A DNA stretch of 64,000 nucleotides, from NCBI GenBank assembly GCA_965234475.1, contig OZ248397.1, positions 930,001 through 994,000 on the forward strand, given 5' to 3'. Numbering within the stretch: the stretch's first letter is position 1; every line of letters begins with the position of its first letter. The position numbers were made by a program, and so were the translations under genes. The notes under the pieces were generated by a model. That model did no database searches and was not told the DNA's origin. It saw nothing but the letters and a program-made list of their open reading frames with translations. Below are positions 35,132-44,484 of the stretch, in pieces. Source of the DNA: Methylopumilus sp947499625 (GTDB lineage: Bacteria > Pseudomonadota > Gammaproteobacteria > Burkholderiales > Methylophilaceae).

Positions 35132-36580
35132 ATGAGTGAAATTGATATTATTAAAAATAAATTTAACGCACAAAATAAGTGGGCCTTGGTAGTTGGTGAT
35201 TTAATGTTAGATCGCTATTTAATAGGTAGCGTCTCCAGAATCTCCCCCGAAGCTCCTGTTCCAGTGGTCAAATTAAAAGAGTCCTTTGATCGCATTGGTG
35301 GATCAGGCAATGTAGCAGCTAATCTTGCTCAGCTAGGTATCAAAACAATTTTAGCTGGCCAGATTGGCAATGATGTAGATGGTAAAAAGTTACTTGATAT
35401 CCTCAAAAAAAATCACATTGGTGTAGATGGTGTTGTCAAAGATAAAAATCCAACAACTACAAAAACACGGATTATTGGCGAACATCAACAAATGATGAGA
35501 ATTGATCAAGAAGCAACAGCAGATTTGATTGATTCTAAACCACTGATTAAAAGAGTATCAACACTTTTCAATAAAAAACCTTCTATTGTTATATTGTCTG
35601 ACTATGCAAAAGGAGTTTTAAGTGAGGCGCTATGTCAACACGTTATTAAACTTGCAAAATTAAAAAAAATACCTGTGCTAGTTGACCCCAAAGGCATTAA
35701 TTACAGTAAATATAAAAATGCAACTGCAATAACTCCAAATAAAAAAGAAGTTATCGAAGCTTGCCATATTCATGTCACTAAAAATACGAACTTTTTACCG
35801 CCTCTTCTAAAATTAAAAAAATCTCTTAATTTGCAATTCATTGCCATGACAAAAGGAGAAGATGGTATTGATTTAATTCATAAAAATACTATTAAAACTT
35901 TACCTGCCGTCAATCAACAACAAGTATTTGATGTGTCAGGAGCGGGTGATACAGTCATTGCAACTCTAGCAGCCTGCATGATTGCAAAGATGCCTATTGA
36001 GACTTGTCTTAATATTGCAAATGTAGCTGCAGGTATAGTGATTAGGAAATTAGGCACTATCCCTATCACGCTTCAAAATCTTGTAGAAAATTTAAGTTCT
36101 AAGCATTCCGAACAAGAGAAAAAAATTTATTCCCTCTCGGGCCTGATGGAACAAGTTCTGATTTGGAAAAAACAGAAAAAGAAAATTGTATTTACAAATG
36201 GCTGTTTTGATATTCTTCATGCAGGCCATGTGACATATCTAGAAAAAGCAAAAAAATTAGGTGACATACTAATCTTAGCGCTTAATAGTGACTCATCGGT
36301 CACAAAGCTAAAAGGCAAATCAAGACCTGTGATTCACCAAGAAGATCGAGCGAGAGTTCTTTCGGCGCTTTCTTCTGTGGATAGTATTATTATTTTTAGC
36401 GAAACTACACCGCTTCATTTAATAAAAAAAATTCAGCCTGATATTTTAGTTAAAGGTAGCGATTATAAAAAAAATCAAGTTGTAGGCCACCGAGAATTAA
36501 AAAAATGGCATGGCAAGGTTGAATTAGTTTCTGTTGTTCCTGGTAGAAGCACCAGTGCTATCATCAAAAAAATCTCTTAA
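35132..36580 (+). CDS. hldE: bifunctional heptose kinase / heptose-1-P adenylyltransferase
   Basis: In the 482 residues, 1 to about 320 form a PfkB-type kinase (GGSGNVAANLAQLG; catalytic DVSGAGDTVIATL) that phosphorylates heptose-7-phosphate at C1. From about 340 a nucleotidyltransferase domain with NGCFDILHAGH transfers AMP. The intermediate bisphosphate must be dephosphorylated by GmhB; no typical GmhB is in the window. Length matches the fused form. Confidence 0.96.
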   Translation: MSEIDIIKNKFNAQNKWALVVGDLMLDRYLIGSVSRISPEAPVPVVKLKESFDRIGGSGNVAANLAQLGIKTILAGQIGNDVDGKKLLDILKKNHIGVDGVVKDKNPTTTKTRIIGEHQQMMRIDQEATADLIDSKPLIKRVSTLFNKKPSIVILSDYAKGVLSEALCQHVIKLAKLKKIPVLVDPKGINYSKYKNATAITPNKKEVIEACHIHVTKNTNFLPPLLKLKKSLNLQFIAMTKGEDGIDLIHKNTIKTLPAVNQQQVFDVSGAGDTVIATLAACMIAKMPIETCLNIANVAAGIVIRKLGTIPITLQNLVENLSSKHSEQEKKIYSLSGLMEQVLIWKKQKKKIVFTNGCFDILHAGHVTYLEKAKKLGDILILALNSDSSVTKLKGKSRPVIHQEDRARVLSALSSVDSIIIFSETTPLHLIKKIQPDILVKGSDYKKNQVVGHRELKKWHGKVELVSVVPGRSTSAIIKKIS

Positions 36581-36584
36581 GATT

Positions 36585-37577
36585 TTGAATCCAAAAAAAA
36601 TTCTCATTATTGGACCATCGTGGCTTGGTGATATGGTTATCGCACAAAAACTATTTAAGGCCATTAAAGATGTTTATCCTAATAGTAAGCTTCATGTAGC
36701 ATCTCCTGCATGGACAATTCCTTTGGTGTCTAGAATGCCTGAGGTTGATCAATCCATTTCATTACCTTTTTCTCATGGCGAACTTAATATATCAAAGCGT
36801 TATCAGATCGCGAAAGTTTTGAGGTCGGAAGGTTATGCACAAGCTATTGTCTTAACAAATTCATTTAAGTCCGCACTGATTCCATTTTTTGCAGGTATTC
36901 CAAAGCGTACTGGTTTTTTGGGAGAAATGCGCTTTGCTTTAATTAATGATTACATTAAAAAAGATCCTTCGCTATATAGAACGGTTGACCAATATTTAGC
37001 CCTTGCACCAAAGTCGAAAGGTACTAAAGCTAGTTTATCTACATACCTTATCTCGAAGCCCGGTCTGGGTAAAAAACTTTTAGCAGGTAAATTAAGTGCG
37101 TCTGACAAAGTTCTTGGTATCGCCCCTGGTGCCGAATATGGTGAGGCTAAAAGATGGCCTATTGAGTATTTTGCAGATGTAGCAAATGAAGCTATACAAA
37201 GAGGATGGAGAGTCATCTCGCTGGGTTCAACACACGATCAAGATTTAGGAAAAACCTTAGATCGACTCACGAAGAACAAGGTGATTAATCTCATCGGCAA
37301 AACTAAACTTGAAGAAGTTATTGATGTAATGAGTTTGTGCCAATCATTCTTAAGTAATGATTCCGGACTTATGCATGTGGCGGCAAGTTTAAATATTAAA
37401 CAGGTCGCTATTTTTGGTTCTTCTGACCCTAAAAAAACCCCACCTTTGAGCCGGCATGCAAAACTAGCTTATCTTAACCTCTCATGCAGTCCTTGTTTTA
37501 AAAGAATCTGTCCGCTTCAACATACTAATTGCTTAAAAAATATTAAGCCTAGTGAGATTATTAAAAAACTTATTTAG
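36585..37577 (+). CDS. waaF: ADP-heptose:LPS heptosyltransferase II
   Basis: This GT9 enzyme adds the second heptose to the LPS inner core at the cytoplasmic face of the inner membrane. ILIIGPSWLGDMVIAQKLF (N-terminal) and the donor-binding FLSNDSGLMHVAASL are typical. TTG 36585, just after the hldE stop, gives 330 residues starting near the conserved first strand. A longer frame from 36534 would overlap hldE by 47 bases and add non-conserved residues. The start choice is inference. Confidence 0.93.
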   Translation: MNPKKILIIGPSWLGDMVIAQKLFKAIKDVYPNSKLHVASPAWTIPLVSRMPEVDQSISLPFSHGELNISKRYQIAKVLRSEGYAQAIVLTNSFKSALIPFFAGIPKRTGFLGEMRFALINDYIKKDPSLYRTVDQYLALAPKSKGTKASLSTYLISKPGLGKKLLAGKLSASDKVLGIAPGAEYGEAKRWPIEYFADVANEAIQRGWRVISLGSTHDQDLGKTLDRLTKNKVINLIGKTKLEEVIDVMSLCQSFLSNDSGLMHVAASLNIKQVAIFGSSDPKKTPPLSRHAKLAYLNLSCSPCFKRICPLQHTNCLKNIKPSEIIKKLI

Positions 37578-38233
37578 CGATTGAGATCATCTAGCTTTTG
37601 ATGGACTTCAATTTTATTTTCTTTGCAAAAATGTTTCCACTCGAAGAAATTTGTCCAGTCACTTAAAAAAATAAAATCTAAATTATTCTTCTTTGCAACT
37701 TGATAATCATATTTTGAATCACCAATAAATAAAGCAGGTGCTTCCCCTGTTAATTTTTTTAATTCACGCGAAACAATGTCTTCTTTAGAATCAGGGCTAC
37801 CAAATATACCAACATCAAAATATTTTAATAATGATTTTCTAGAAAAAAGTCGAATAATTTCTTCTTGATCGCCGCCCGATACAATCATCCAGTGAGCCTG
37901 TTTTGTTTTTTCTCGAAGCCTTTCGAGGCCTTCAGCGATATCACAATTTTCAAGGAGCCTCTCCACTTCAATATTTAATTGTCTTAGCAGATGATTCATT
38001 GATGACTCATCTACTGGTTTCTTAAGAATGGCTTCTAAAAAATAAGCAAATTTAATGTTTCTAGATATGCCTGTATATTCGATGTGGTGGTTAACTAACC
38101 TCATAGCATCTTCTTCAGACGCGCCGAATTCTAAGGCAGTTAAGCGATATGCTTCTATTTTTAGGAAGTTTGAATTTAGAACAACCCCGTCACAATCAAA
38201 TAGGATTGTTTTATATTGGGAAATAGGCAGCAT
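37574..38233 (-). CDS. HAD-superfamily phosphatase, function unassigned
   Basis: The 219-residue hydrolase has nucleophile motif LFDCDGVVLNS (D13 and D15), an alpha-helical cap (about 20-90), a Ser in VSGG and the acidic loop FIGDSKYD. This is subfamily IA, like beta-phosphoglucomutase and phosphoglycolate phosphatase. The substrate is unknown. It lies next to waaF (four-base overlap of the 3' ends) and before eda-edd on the same strand. A role in heptose-bisphosphate dephosphorylation (missing GmhB) or sugar phosphate control is possible but not shown. Confidence 0.8.
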   Translation of the reverse strand: MLPISQYKTILFDCDGVVLNSNFLKIEAYRLTALEFGASEEDAMRLVNHHIEYTGISRNIKFAYFLEAILKKPVDESSMNHLLRQLNIEVERLLENCDIAEGLERLREKTKQAHWMIVSGGDQEEIIRLFSRKSLLKYFDVGIFGSPDSKEDIVSRELKKLTGEAPALFIGDSKYDYQVAKKNNLDFIFLSDWTNFFEWKHFCKENKIEVHQKLDDLNR

Positions 38234-38248
38234 TATTTTTGAATAATG

Positions 38249-38875
38249 CTAAAGACGTTTAATCGCACTGGCTTCTTTTGCTAGTTTTGTAATTTCTGCC
38301 CAATTTTTATTTGCGACAAGCTCTTTTGGGGTCAGCCAGGTTCCTCCGCAGACAGGAACATTAGGAAGGCTCAAAAAGTCTGATGCTGACTGAACAGTTA
38401 CACCACCAGTTGGGCAAAACATAATGTCAGAGAAAGGGCCTGCAAATCCCTTTAGAAGATTAATACCGCCCACTGCAACTGCAGGGAAAAGTTTTAAGAA
38501 ATAATAACCTTCATTATTAGCCATCATAACTTCGCTGCCTGTCGACACTCCTGGCAATAACGGTAGTCCAATATCCAAACAATGCTTTCCTATTTCACTT
38601 GTATAGCCTGGGCTCACTGCAAACTTACAACCAATTGATTTTGCAGCTGAAGCATCTGCTTTAGTTCTTACTGTTCCAGCGCCAACAATGGCACCTGGTA
38701 AATGCTTAATAATTCTATCCATGGCCTCCATAGCACATGCAGTTCTTAAAGTTACTTCTAAAACTTTAATGCCACCTTCGAGAAGAGCCTCTGCTATAGG
38801 CACGGCATCTTCAACTTTATCAATCACAATGACTGGTATCACTGGTCCATAATTTGCTAAATCTAATGTTTTCAT
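38249..38875 (-). CDS. eda: KDPG/KHG aldolase
   Basis: The 208-residue class I aldolase splits 2-keto-3-deoxy-6-phosphogluconate into pyruvate and glyceraldehyde-3-phosphate. The Schiff-base lysine is K128 in YFLKLFPA and the catalytic Glu is E40 in VLEVTLRT. The trimeric fold's phosphate loop lies in CPTGGV. It follows edd with 15 bases between them. In ribulose monophosphate methylotrophs this step is the usual cleavage route for fixed formaldehyde carbon, which fits the inferred lifestyle. Confidence 0.96.
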   Translation of the reverse strand: MKTLDLANYGPVIPVIVIDKVEDAVPIAEALLEGGIKVLEVTLRTACAMEAMDRIIKHLPGAIVGAGTVRTKADASAAKSIGCKFAVSPGYTSEIGKHCLDIGLPLLPGVSTGSEVMMANNEGYYFLKLFPAVAVGGINLLKGFAGPFSDIMFCPTGGVTVQSASDFLSLPNVPVCGGTWLTPKELVANKNWAEITKLAKEASAIKRL

Positions 38876-38890
38876 CTTGTCCTTATATTA

Positions 38891-40705
38891 TTAAAGCCAT
38901 GTGACTGCCCCTTCTTCGGCAGATAGCACATTTTTTCTCATGCCAGCAAATAACTCACGGCCAACATCATGGGCATTATCATTTCTATGTTTGTCTGAAA
39001 GTGTTTCAAATTCCCTTTCATGCCATGTATCTTCATCAACTAAAACATTAAGAGTACCTACCATTGCATTCAATCGAATCGTATCGCCATTACGGATTTT
39101 TCCAATAGGTCCATTTGCTGAAGCTTCTGGACTTAAATGAATTGCGGCTGGAATTTTACCTGAGGCGCCGCTCATTCTTCCGTCCGTAACTATAGCTACT
39201 TTAAATCCTTTGTTTTGAAGGACAGCTAAAGGTGGTGTAAGTTTATGCAGCTCTGGCATTCCATTTGCTTTGGGCCCTTGGAATCTTACGACTGCAACAA
39301 AATCTTTTTCGAGCTCTCCTCTATCGAATGCGCTTAGAAGTTCTTCTTGTGTATCAAAAATAATTGCAGGGCCTTCGATAATGTAACGATCTTCTGGTAC
39401 TGCAGATATTTTAATTACTGATCGTCCAAGATTACCATTTAATAATTTAAGTCCGCCCGATTCGCTGAATGGATGTTCTGCAGATCTGATAATAGTTTCG
39501 TCACCGCTTTTTTTAGGAAGATCATTCCAAATAATTTTGCCATTTTCTTTGCTAGGTTTTTTTGTATACTCTTTCAAGCCGCCTTCGCTTATAGTCATTA
39601 CATCTGAATACATGCATCCAGTCTCAATGAGTTCACGAATCACAAATGCAGGCCCACCTGCAGCTTGAAATTCATTGACATCAGCTTTGCCGTTTGGATA
39701 AATGCTTGCCAATAATGGCGTCGACTTTGCAAGATCATGGAAATCTGTCCAGTCAATAATAATCCCTGCAGCTCTTGCAATTGCAACCCAATGAATAAGA
39801 TGATTTGTTGATCCACCTGTGGCAAGTAATGCTGCCATCGCATTGACTATGACTCGCTCATCTACCAATTTCCCAATGGGCTTCTTTTGTTTACTTCCAA
39901 TGATATTTAAAAGAGATCTTACCGATTCTCGGGTAATTTCTTCTCTAATATCTTCCCGCGGATGAATAAATGCAGCGCCAGGAATATGAAGTCCCATAGC
40001 TTCCATTAACATTTGATTACTGTTCGCGGTACCATAAAATGTACACGTACCTTCTCCGTGATACGCGGCAGACTCAGAAGCTAGCAACTCTTCACGCCCC
40101 ACTAATCCTTGCGCATATTTTTCACGTACTTTAGATTTTGAAGTATTATCAATCCCGGTAGACATTGGTCCTGCGGGCACAAAAATTGTAGGTAGATGTC
40201 CAAAATGCAATGCGCCGATTAATAAACCAGGCACAATTTTGTCGCAAATACCCAACATTAGAGCGCCATCGAATACGTCATGTGACAAAGCAATTGCTGA
40301 AGACATCGCAATGGTATCTCGAGAAAATAAACTTAACTCCATACCTGGCTCGCCTTGTGTAATGCCATCGCACATTGCAGGCACGCCTCCAGCCACCTGA
40401 GCAGTAGCATCGAGCTTATTCGCCTCATCACGAATAATTGAAGGGTAATTTTCATAAGGCTTATGTGCTGAAAGCATGTCGTTATAAGCCGTCACAATCG
40501 CAATATTAGGTCTCTTCTCGCTAACAATTCTTAATTTATCGTTTTTAGGAAGAGCAGCTACGGCATGAGCAACGTTAGCGCAGCCTAAACGATCTGCACC
40601 TCGCTGCCTTTGAAGCATCGCATCTATGCGAGCCAAATAAGCAAGACGTGTTGGTCTACTTTTTTCTTTAATTTTCTCGGTAATTTCGACTATGGAATGT
40701 TTCAT
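38891..40705 (-). CDS. edd: 6-phosphogluconate dehydratase
   Basis: This 604-residue member of the IlvD/Edd family dehydrates 6-phosphogluconate to KDPG. Iron-sulfur ligands are expected from the conserved cysteines in AMCDGITQGEPGMELS and LGICDKIVPG. TGGSTNHLIHW and VTDGRMSGASGKIPAA are family motifs. Length is that of Edd, slightly shorter than IlvD-like relatives with other starts. It forms a two-gene unit with eda; a HAD phosphatase follows. Confidence 0.96.
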   Translation of the reverse strand: MKHSIVEITEKIKEKSRPTRLAYLARIDAMLQRQRGADRLGCANVAHAVAALPKNDKLRIVSEKRPNIAIVTAYNDMLSAHKPYENYPSIIRDEANKLDATAQVAGGVPAMCDGITQGEPGMELSLFSRDTIAMSSAIALSHDVFDGALMLGICDKIVPGLLIGALHFGHLPTIFVPAGPMSTGIDNTSKSKVREKYAQGLVGREELLASESAAYHGEGTCTFYGTANSNQMLMEAMGLHIPGAAFIHPREDIREEITRESVRSLLNIIGSKQKKPIGKLVDERVIVNAMAALLATGGSTNHLIHWVAIARAAGIIIDWTDFHDLAKSTPLLASIYPNGKADVNEFQAAGGPAFVIRELIETGCMYSDVMTISEGGLKEYTKKPSKENGKIIWNDLPKKSGDETIIRSAEHPFSESGGLKLLNGNLGRSVIKISAVPEDRYIIEGPAIIFDTQEELLSAFDRGELEKDFVAVVRFQGPKANGMPELHKLTPPLAVLQNKGFKVAIVTDGRMSGASGKIPAAIHLSPEASANGPIGKIRNGDTIRLNAMVGTLNVLVDEDTWHEREFETLSDKHRNDNAHDVGRELFAGMRKNVLSAEEGAVTWL

Positions 40706-40850
40706 TAAATAGATTCGTTTAGTTGAATGAATAAAAATTTCTGTGTATGACAGATTATCCTAGAAACACTCAGTAAGCGTCAAACGATTAAATATTAATT
40801 AATTATATAAATCATTTATAGGCATTGATTTATATGAGAAAATTATCTAT

Positions 40851-41810
40851 ATGGTTCGTATACTTATCATTAAAACATCCTCACTAGGGGATATTATTCA
40901 CTGTTTGCCTGTTATTAATGATATTAAATACTTTGTTCCTGAGAGTTCTATTGATTGGCTGGTAGAGGAATCCTTCGCGGATGTGCCAAGACTTCACCCA
41001 GGTGTCAACTCTGTTATTACAATCTCTCTTAGATCATGGAAAAAAAATCTTAGAAAAAAATCAACTTGGATTGGACTTTACAAATCCATTAAAGCTATCC
41101 GAGAAAATCATTACGACATTATTATTGATTTTCAGGGTCTTTTAAAAAGTGCTTTTTTTACTTTATTTACCCGTGGGGATATTCATGGTTTTGATAAAAC
41201 CTCTATCCGAGAAGCAGCCGCCTCATACTTTTATAAATATACGCATACCTTATCAAAGCAAATTCATGCAGTTGTTCGCAATCGAGAATTAGCCTCTAAA
41301 TGTTTTCAATACGAATTATTAGATCAGTCAGCGCATTTTGGACTAGAGATTCATAATATCAACAACTTCAATCTTTCTGAGCGCTATGTCGTTCTGATAC
41401 ATGGATCTAGTAAAAAATCAAAACAATGGCCTATGGAACATTGGCTCAAAGTGATTCAGTTTTTTAATGTTCTAGGTTTAAGGGTGCTTTTGCCATGGGG
41501 CAATCTTGAGGAATATCATTTCTCTAAAGCTCTCCGCAAAGCCTCAACCAATTCTTTAGTGCTGCCTAAAATGAATATTAGTGATCTCGCTAATATTATT
41601 TCAGGAGCCAAATGTCTTATAGGTGTTGATTCTGGACTCACCCATCTTGGAAATGCCTTGGGCATTCCAACTATTGGTCTTTATATGGATAGCAACCCAT
41701 ACCTCACTGGTGTTTATCCCAACATTAAGGTGCCGTCAGTTAATCTAGGTGAGATAGGTGTAACACCCACTCCCGAATCCACAATTTCTCAAATTGAAGT
41801 AATTATTTAA
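40851..41810 (+). CDS. waaC: LPS heptosyltransferase I
   Basis: This 319-residue GT9 enzyme adds the first heptose to Kdo in the LPS inner core. ILIIKTSSLGDIIHCLPV at the start and GVDSGLTHLGNALGIP in the donor domain are characteristic of WaaC. It stands apart from waaF, across eda-edd, on the plus strand and just before the grpE promoter. Substrate comes from the hldD-gmhA-hldE genes nearby. Confidence 0.94.
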   Translation: MVRILIIKTSSLGDIIHCLPVINDIKYFVPESSIDWLVEESFADVPRLHPGVNSVITISLRSWKKNLRKKSTWIGLYKSIKAIRENHYDIIIDFQGLLKSAFFTLFTRGDIHGFDKTSIREAAASYFYKYTHTLSKQIHAVVRNRELASKCFQYELLDQSAHFGLEIHNINNFNLSERYVVLIHGSSKKSKQWPMEHWLKVIQFFNVLGLRVLLPWGNLEEYHFSKALRKASTNSLVLPKMNISDLANIISGAKCLIGVDSGLTHLGNALGIPTIGLYMDSNPYLTGVYPNIKVPSVNLGEIGVTPTPESTISQIEVII

Positions 41811-41820
41811 CTTCCTACCC

Positions 41821-41848
41821 CTTGAAATTTACTACTTCACCCCCAAAT
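41821..41848 (+). promoter_or_regulatory. sigma-32 (heat-shock) promoter of grpE-dnaK
   Basis: CTTGAAA (41821-41827), a 13-base spacer and CCCCAAAT (41841-41848) match the sigma-32 consensus CTTGAAA / CCCCATNT almost exactly, about 45 bases before the grpE ATG. Confidence 0.85.
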
Positions 41849-41893
41849 TTATTTTAACCCGCAGTATCTTTAAAAGATTTAAAAGGTAAAAAT

Positions 41894-42424
41894 ATGAACG
41901 CAGATGATAAAAACAATGAGCCCGCAGATGAATCAGAAAATCATTCAGATGAATCAACTACAAATAGTCCAGAAGAAAAACTAAAGTTTCTCGAAGAAAA
42001 ATTAGCTGAAGCTGAAGCAGAGGTTCTCTACGTTAAAGCTGAGGGTGAGAACATAAGAAAACGCTCCATTGAAGATATTGATAAAGCTAGAAAATTTGCA
42101 TTAGAAAGATTTAGTGGCGAATTGCTTTCTGTCAAAGACAGTCTTGATGCTGCCCTTGCTGTTGAAAATGCGAACCTCGAAAGCTATAAGAATGGAGTTG
42201 AGCTTACACAAAAACAATTAATCAATATATTTGAAAAATTTGCGATCAATGAGATTAAAGCATTAGGAGAAAAATTTGATCCCAACCAACATCAAGCGAT
42301 TAGCATGGTGGAATCGGAAGAAGAGCCAAATAAAATTTTAACAGTACTGCAAAAAGGTTATCTATTGAACGAAAGAGTCATAAGACCAGCCTTGGTAACC
42401 GTCTCAAAAACTAAAAATACATAA
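41894..42424 (+). CDS. grpE: nucleotide exchange factor GrpE
   Basis: The 176-residue co-chaperone releases ADP from DnaK. An acidic, disordered start (about 1-30) is followed by a long coiled coil (about 30-80, KLKFLEEKLAEAEAE). The C-terminal beta domain contains EKFDPNQHQAI and VLQKGYLLNERVIRPA, the GrpE signature. It opens the grpE-dnaK-dnaJ cluster and has an apparent sigma-32 promoter. Confidence 0.97.
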   Translation: MNADDKNNEPADESENHSDESTTNSPEEKLKFLEEKLAEAEAEVLYVKAEGENIRKRSIEDIDKARKFALERFSGELLSVKDSLDAALAVENANLESYKNGVELTQKQLINIFEKFAINEIKALGEKFDPNQHQAISMVESEEEPNKILTVLQKGYLLNERVIRPALVTVSKTKNT

Positions 42425-42427
42425 GCT

Positions 42428-42455
42428 CTTGAAATATTCAAGATCATCCCAATTA
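42428..42455 (+). promoter_or_regulatory. possible second sigma-32 promoter before dnaK
   Basis: CTTGAAA (42428-42434), a 13-base spacer and CCCAATTA resemble a heat-shock promoter 40 bases before dnaK. The -35 part is also the left arm of a small inverted repeat, CTTGAA-ATA-TTCAAG. The -10 match is partial. Confidence 0.45.
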
Positions 42456-42494
42456 TAGATCTATCAAATTAAACAGATTTTTTAAGGAAAAAAA

Positions 42495-44414
42495 ATGGCT
42501 AAAATTATCGGAATTGACTTAGGAACAACAAACTCCTGTGTGGCTGTCATGGAAGGCGGAAAGCCTAAGGTGATTGAAAATGCAGAAGGCGCTAGGACTA
42601 CCCCTTCAATTATCGCCTATCAAGATGATGGCGAAATCTTAGTTGGCGCACCAGCAAAAAGACAGGCAGTAACAAATCCAAAAAATACACTTTACGCTGT
42701 AAAGCGATTAATTGGTCGCCGTTTTGAAGAAAAAGAAGTTCAAAAAGATATTGGTTTAATGCCATATGAAATTTCAAAAGCTGATAATGGTGACGCCTGG
42801 GTAACAGTGCGTGATCAAAAAATGGCTCCACCCCAAATTTCAGCTGAAGTTTTAAGAAAAATGAAAAAAACGGCTGAAGACTATTTGGGTGAAGAAGTCA
42901 CAGAAGCTGTAATTACAGTACCTGCTTACTTCAACGACAGTCAACGCCAAGCAACCAAAGATGCCGGCCGAATCGCAGGCCTTGAAGTTAAACGTATTAT
43001 CAATGAGCCTACCGCAGCTGCACTTGCTTTTGGTTTAGATAAACAAGAGGGTGATCGAAAGATTGCAGTATACGACTTAGGTGGCGGGACCTTTGACGTA
43101 TCAATTATTGAAATTTCTACTGTGGATGGCGAACATCAATTTGAAGTGCTCTCAACAAACGGAGATACATTCCTTGGTGGTGAAGACTTTGATAATCGCT
43201 TAATAGATTTCTTGGCGGATGAGTTTAAAAAAGAAAACGGACTCGATTTAAGAAATGACTTACTTGCTAAGCAACGTCTTAAAGAAGCAGCTGAGAAAGC
43301 AAAGATTGAACTTTCAAGCAGTCAACAAACTGAAGTTAATCTTCCTTATATTACAGCTGATGCGAGCGGTCCAAAACATCTTGTCGTTAAAATCACGCGC
43401 GCAAAATTTGAGTCTATTGTCGATGATCTTATTGAAAGAACAATTGAGCCCTGCAAAGTTGCAATGAAAGATGCAGGCGTTACTGGTAGCGACATAGCAG
43501 ATATCATTTTAGTGGGTGGACAAAGCCGTATGCCTAAAGTCCAAGAGAAAGTAAAAGATATTTTTGGTAAAGACCCTAGAAAAGATGTGAATCCTGATGA
43601 AGCGGTAGCTGTGGGCGCTGCAATTCAAGGGGGCGTTCTTCAGGGCGATGTAAAAGATGTATTGCTGCTTGATGTAACTCCTTTGAGTTTAGGTATTGAA
43701 ACACTAGGAAGTATCATGACTAAACTTATTAAGAAAAATACAACAATTCCTACGAAAGCATCTCAAGTATTTTCAACAGCGGAAGATAATCAAAATGCTG
43801 TGACAATTCATGTGCTTCAAGGTGAGCGAGAGATTGCTTCAGGCAATAAGAGCTTAGGTCAATTTAATTTGACTGATATACCTCCAGCACAAAGAGGTGC
43901 GCCGCAAATTGAAGTGACATTCGATATCGATGCCAACGGTATCTTGCATGTATCAGCTAAAGATAAAGCTACCGGCAAAGAAAATAAGATTACGATTAAA
44001 GCAAATAGCGGACTTAGCGAAGAAGAAATTAAAAAAATGGAAGATGATGCAGTTAAGTACGCTGATGAAGACCGTAAAATTAGAGAACTTGTGGATGTTA
44101 AAAATTCTGCAGATGGCATGATTCATTCAGTAAAAAAATCAATCACCGATCATGGGGATAAATTAGATGCTGCAGAAAAAGAAAAAATTGAATCTGCTAT
44201 AAAATCTTTAGAAGAGTCTTTGAAGACTGAAAACAAAGAAGAGATTGAGGCTAAAACAAAAGAGCTTATGGAGACATCGCAAAAGCTAGGTGAGAAGATA
44301 TATGCAGAACAACAAGCACAACAACCTAACTCTAGCTCAGCACCTCAGGAAGAAAAGACGGTTGACGCTGAAGTTGTGGATGCTGAGTTTGAAGAAGTAA
44401 AACAAGACAAATAA
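42495..44414 (+). CDS. dnaK: chaperone DnaK (Hsp70)
   Basis: The 639 residues comprise an N-terminal ATPase domain (IGIDLGTTNSCVAV at 5-18; YDLGGGTFDVS; ILVGGQSRMPKVQ), the VLLLDVTPLSLGIET linker, the substrate-binding beta domain and the alpha-helical lid. The C-terminus ends in acidic EFEEVKQDK. It folds and disaggregates proteins and, with DnaJ and GrpE, presents RpoH to FtsH. Length equals the E. coli protein within one residue. Confidence 0.98.
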   Translation: MAKIIGIDLGTTNSCVAVMEGGKPKVIENAEGARTTPSIIAYQDDGEILVGAPAKRQAVTNPKNTLYAVKRLIGRRFEEKEVQKDIGLMPYEISKADNGDAWVTVRDQKMAPPQISAEVLRKMKKTAEDYLGEEVTEAVITVPAYFNDSQRQATKDAGRIAGLEVKRIINEPTAAALAFGLDKQEGDRKIAVYDLGGGTFDVSIIEISTVDGEHQFEVLSTNGDTFLGGEDFDNRLIDFLADEFKKENGLDLRNDLLAKQRLKEAAEKAKIELSSSQQTEVNLPYITADASGPKHLVVKITRAKFESIVDDLIERTIEPCKVAMKDAGVTGSDIADIILVGGQSRMPKVQEKVKDIFGKDPRKDVNPDEAVAVGAAIQGGVLQGDVKDVLLLDVTPLSLGIETLGSIMTKLIKKNTTIPTKASQVFSTAEDNQNAVTIHVLQGEREIASGNKSLGQFNLTDIPPAQRGAPQIEVTFDIDANGILHVSAKDKATGKENKITIKANSGLSEEEIKKMEDDAVKYADEDRKIRELVDVKNSADGMIHSVKKSITDHGDKLDAAEKEKIESAIKSLEESLKTENKEEIEAKTKELMETSQKLGEKIYAEQQAQQPNSSSAPQEEKTVDAEVVDAEFEEVKQDK

Positions 44415-44434
44415 GATAAATAACTTTTAACCAC

Positions 44435-44475
44435 TAAAACAACATCATAAATTTTGATGTTGTTTTATTTTTTGA
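44435..44475 (+). terminator. terminator between dnaK and dnaJ
   Basis: A 13-bp A/T-rich hairpin (TAAAACAACATCA / TGATGTTGTTTTA, seven-base loop) is followed by a T-run, 20 bases past the dnaK stop and just before dnaJ. It would lower dnaJ expression relative to dnaK. Confidence 0.8.
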
Positions 44476-44484
44476 AAAAATATC

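Noticed and set aside
37574..38233. Calling the HAD hydrolase gmhB
   Set aside because: Subfamily IA cap and LFDCDGVVLNS motif differ from GmhB; the neighbourhood alone is not enough.
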